NCBI RefSeq assembly: GCF_003323745.1
Contig: NZ_QOIL01000008.1
Location: 124,001 to 188,000, forward strand
DNA length: 64,000 bases
Direction: 5' to 3'
Source: Sphaerisporangium album
GTDB lineage: Bacteria > Actinomycetota > Actinomycetes > Streptosporangiales > Streptosporangiaceae
The position numbers and the translations under genes are program-made. Shown one piece after another: positions 63,801 through 64,000 of this stretch; position 1 is the first letter of the stretch; every line of letters begins with the position of its first letter. Under the pieces are notes generated by a model, which was not told where the DNA came from, did no database searches, and saw only the letters and a program-made list of their open reading frames with translations.

Positions 63801-64000
63801 AGGACGCCGGCGGCGCGGTCGGTGGTGAGGATCGCGTGGGCGTTGGTGCCGCCGAAGCCGAACGCGGACACGGCGGCCACCCGGTGCTCCGGGTCACGCT
63901 CGACCCGGGGCGCCGGCCAGGGGCGCTCGGTCAGCACGACCCGCTCGGCGGCGGCCCGCGCCTCGGCGGGACGCAGCGGCTCGCCGACGCCCGGCGTCGC
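57818..64000 (-). CDS. PUFA-synthase-like multidomain synthase (PfaC/PfaB-like), N-terminus outside the window
   Basis: Open from the right edge to 57818 (2060 residues visible). Domains in order: the end of a ketosynthase (GFGGTNAHAI, near 63860); a second KS-like domain (about 63730-62500) where the active-site Cys region reads GPSFTVAADATGG (near 63110), so it is a decarboxylase/chain-length-factor type without the catalytic Cys; an acyltransferase with GYSLGE (near 61740) and VEVGPGATC; a Pro/Ala linker; then four FabA-like hotdog units. Units 2 and 4 carry the catalytic His motifs CHFPGDPVLAGSL (near 59360) and CHFHRDPVMPGSLG (near 58155); units 1 and 3 are the partner folds. This is the KS-CLF-AT-DH-DH plan of Pfa enzymes. 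No ACP or KR is in the visible part. An internal ATG at 60802 has an excellent Shine-Dalgarno. Confidence 0.93.
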   Translation of the reverse strand, partial: ATPGVGEPLRPAEARAAAERVVLTERPWPAPRVERDPEHRVAAVSAFGFGGTNAHAILTTDRAAGVLPSGNATTDTATDTATDTAAGTAPGTAPADGRMALVGLGLRAGPLTDVAAWRRAARTGTPALVDRPGHRWYGLADADTAPVTGDQAEKAGYADTIDVDARTYRIPPGELGHANPQHLLLFEAAEQALADAGYAARESGRRANQLPERRVAVVISMELEPRTHTHRARFDIGAHVRAECARAGVDLDEAALAKLETAVRGAVHDPIGANEVLSYIGNIMASRISSSRNLTGPSFTVAADATGGARALEVASLLLLDPTVEAVLVGGVDLAAGIENVAARAALAELSGGLPPVPGDAAAAVVVTRPGDTAGRTVYATIESITVRSDAAGTGPALAAAAGASLSAAGLGVGDVDYLELASASPAEVAADLAGAYPADGDGCLVGGAAALVGDTQQASVLTALVNAAGWLHRAELPATPEPLREILAGLPPTRLEVSGEPAPFLRRRSDRPRIAAVAAWDGRALAGGNAAAHIVLAGADTRGKAVETDWREAPGHLMLAVSADDAGTMTDLVRQYRSALDHGRDPWELVREAAPRSGSRRYTAVLVAADGDRLRRELDAAERDLPAVLAGGGEWATPAGSYCTGRPVGDGRVAFVYPGAFTGYPGMDRDLFRLFPGLLERFEQEADRPRDRFKHRWLYPRGSRPLQRRDLMRNEERLIDEIPVLLAAGTNTAVLRTQLLRDVLGITPQGGFGYSLGESSMLFAMDVWAAAARDDAKLAATPLFRDRLRGPKHMVRETWGLPEDTPDSAVWASYLLLAGPEAVSEAMKGLDRVFLTHINTPGEVVVGGDPEQVRELIRRTGCQAAKAPANHVMHCPMVDPGLAELAELNRYSPGAPDPRLELLSAFDYDTVDPADLETVAERIAWTLRSTIDFARLTRVAHDRGFRFFVEVGPGATCTRWIGETLAGLPHVAVSVDRRHTSVSGALAQALARLASHGLPVELGRLLGGAEQASAATTERKLIRTVRCGGESIVERVARRAAPVLAPAEPDAAIAVTDGPKEVTTVMADPIEYWPEDMTVWDIEAEDVITLDGDPFVFLPDATGHAEPHHTGFDQPGPQDTPSARPAGAAGSGPGAPSPRQHGAGLPVRRVRPPRTGTWRPRRLTGPASDALPATLPGTLADNVSSIASWVAEAHRAALRAHHAILDGAVTRLELASSGTVTALPAGGQTPPDQTMPDRTTPHQTPPARPRPEEPRENRPILNEADLLEFASGKVANVFGPAFAEVDTFPSRTRLPEPPYHFVTRVTALEGRTGVFEPSSITTEYDVPKGAWYSVDGLVPCAVTIEAGQCDLLLISYLGIDQRHRGDRVYRLLDSSLVFHGPLPREGQTLRYDITIKRFVWNGDALLFFFGYKCYADGELILELLDACAGYFTQSELDNSLGVVLSEADKAKRAALKKTWFKPLARTDRTSLSSKDLALLAEGRRAEVFGPAYDQGDANRSLRLPGEMLRMIDEIPSIDRLGGPCGLGELTAVKRLEPDAWYFTCHFPGDPVLAGSLVAEGGVQLLQTYAMYLGMNLVLPDAEFQSVPGLRTEVKVRGQITPGTSEIRYKAEIIGLTLLPRPTVIADITVYDGDKPIVSMRNFGVQLREKPGTQYRPGPGGVPEYLGRRNAKGEVAFINELHLAHAAKGDLGTAMGPEFDVYRDRRAPHIPNGDFQFVDRIMALEGTRGRLTAGSKMVTEYDSPPEAWYYHDSPTGNMPNCVLMETSLQAAILCGYYLGATLASPEDEFAIRNLDGKATLVKDVDLRGRTIRQKTTMLSSQAVTGATLQNFRYELYADDELFYAGESLFGYFTEAALSNQVGLDAGKYVAPWLEEQAALEPDRVRRLALPSGDPRRAPREADGLRLGEGHLGSLVDEVTLVADGGAHGKGYLLGRRAIDPAEWYFTCHFHRDPVMPGSLGVEAVIQGLQTFVMETGLADGIPDARFAAPVDVAMGWKYRGQILREDKEMTFDLHVKEIRREEHRLVVIADASVWKPGLRIYELTDVAIEVRAGGTAGREE

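Overview
The window is very GC-rich, with strong G/C bias at third codon positions, frequent GTG starts and many ATGA/GTGA gene overlaps. Together with a SARP/AfsR-type regulator, a single-chain AccD-AccA carboxyltransferase, a Tat-exported deacetylase and two natural-product loci, this points to a filamentous actinomycete. Streptosporangiales (an Actinomadura-like genome) is my best guess; that is an inference from gene style, not from a marker gene. No rRNA, tRNA, CRISPR array or intact transposase was seen.

Layout. (A) 0.3-5.3 kb: MMPL lipid transporter, NUDIX hydrolase, APC permease. (B) 5.3-17.7 kb: a surface-glycan or glycoside locus with a heptose-nucleotide route (GmhA, bifunctional HldE, GmhB), a UDP-glucuronate-decarboxylase-like enzyme, five glycosyltransferases, a short-chain dehydrogenase and a NodU/CmcH carbamoyltransferase. 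The leftward genes are nearly all translationally coupled; gmhB and one glycosyltransferase diverge. (C) 17.8-19.7 kb: an AAA ATPase/RloB pair of the abortive-infection type. (D) 19.9-22.6 kb: degraded small regulatory genes, a 40-bp tandem repeat and about 1.5 kb with no convincing gene. (E) 22.6-24.0 kb: a secreted esterase with a ricin-type sugar-binding domain, a terminator-like hairpin and an upstream LacI-type dyad. (F) 24.1-31.9 kb: a leftward operon-like RiPP cluster (25-aa precursor peptide, stand-alone YcaO, TPR protein, JmjC/cupin oxygenase, MFS exporter, SRPBCC-PDZ fusion, S9-type peptidase, DUF6176 protein). (G) 32-35 kb: gene remnants and a sulfotransferase. (H) 35.5-45.7 kb: a large SARP-NB-ARC-TPR regulator and assorted housekeeping or hypothetical genes. 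(I) 45.8-64.0 kb (runs off the window): a polyunsaturated-fatty-acid-synthase-like secondary-lipid cluster.

How the genes work together. In I, a multidomain synthase (KS end, inactive KS/CLF, AT, four FabA-like hotdog domains), a PfaD-type flavin enoyl reductase, two unusual acyl-CoA-dehydrogenase-like proteins, an Sfp-type phosphopantetheinyl transferase and an MFS exporter form one coupled unit. A hairpin follows the exporter gene, and then come a DUF4188 gene and a complete acetyl-CoA carboxylase (AccDA, AccB, AccC), probably a dedicated malonyl-CoA supply, followed by a 57-aa protein of unknown function. In F, the YcaO and JmjC enzymes probably modify the C-terminal part of the short precursor, the peptidase may trim it and the MFS protein may export it. 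F is the best candidate for a little-described system; I is the second.

Limits: family calls rest on motif recognition by eye. No database search was possible, and the synthase N-terminus and any ACP domains lie outside the window.
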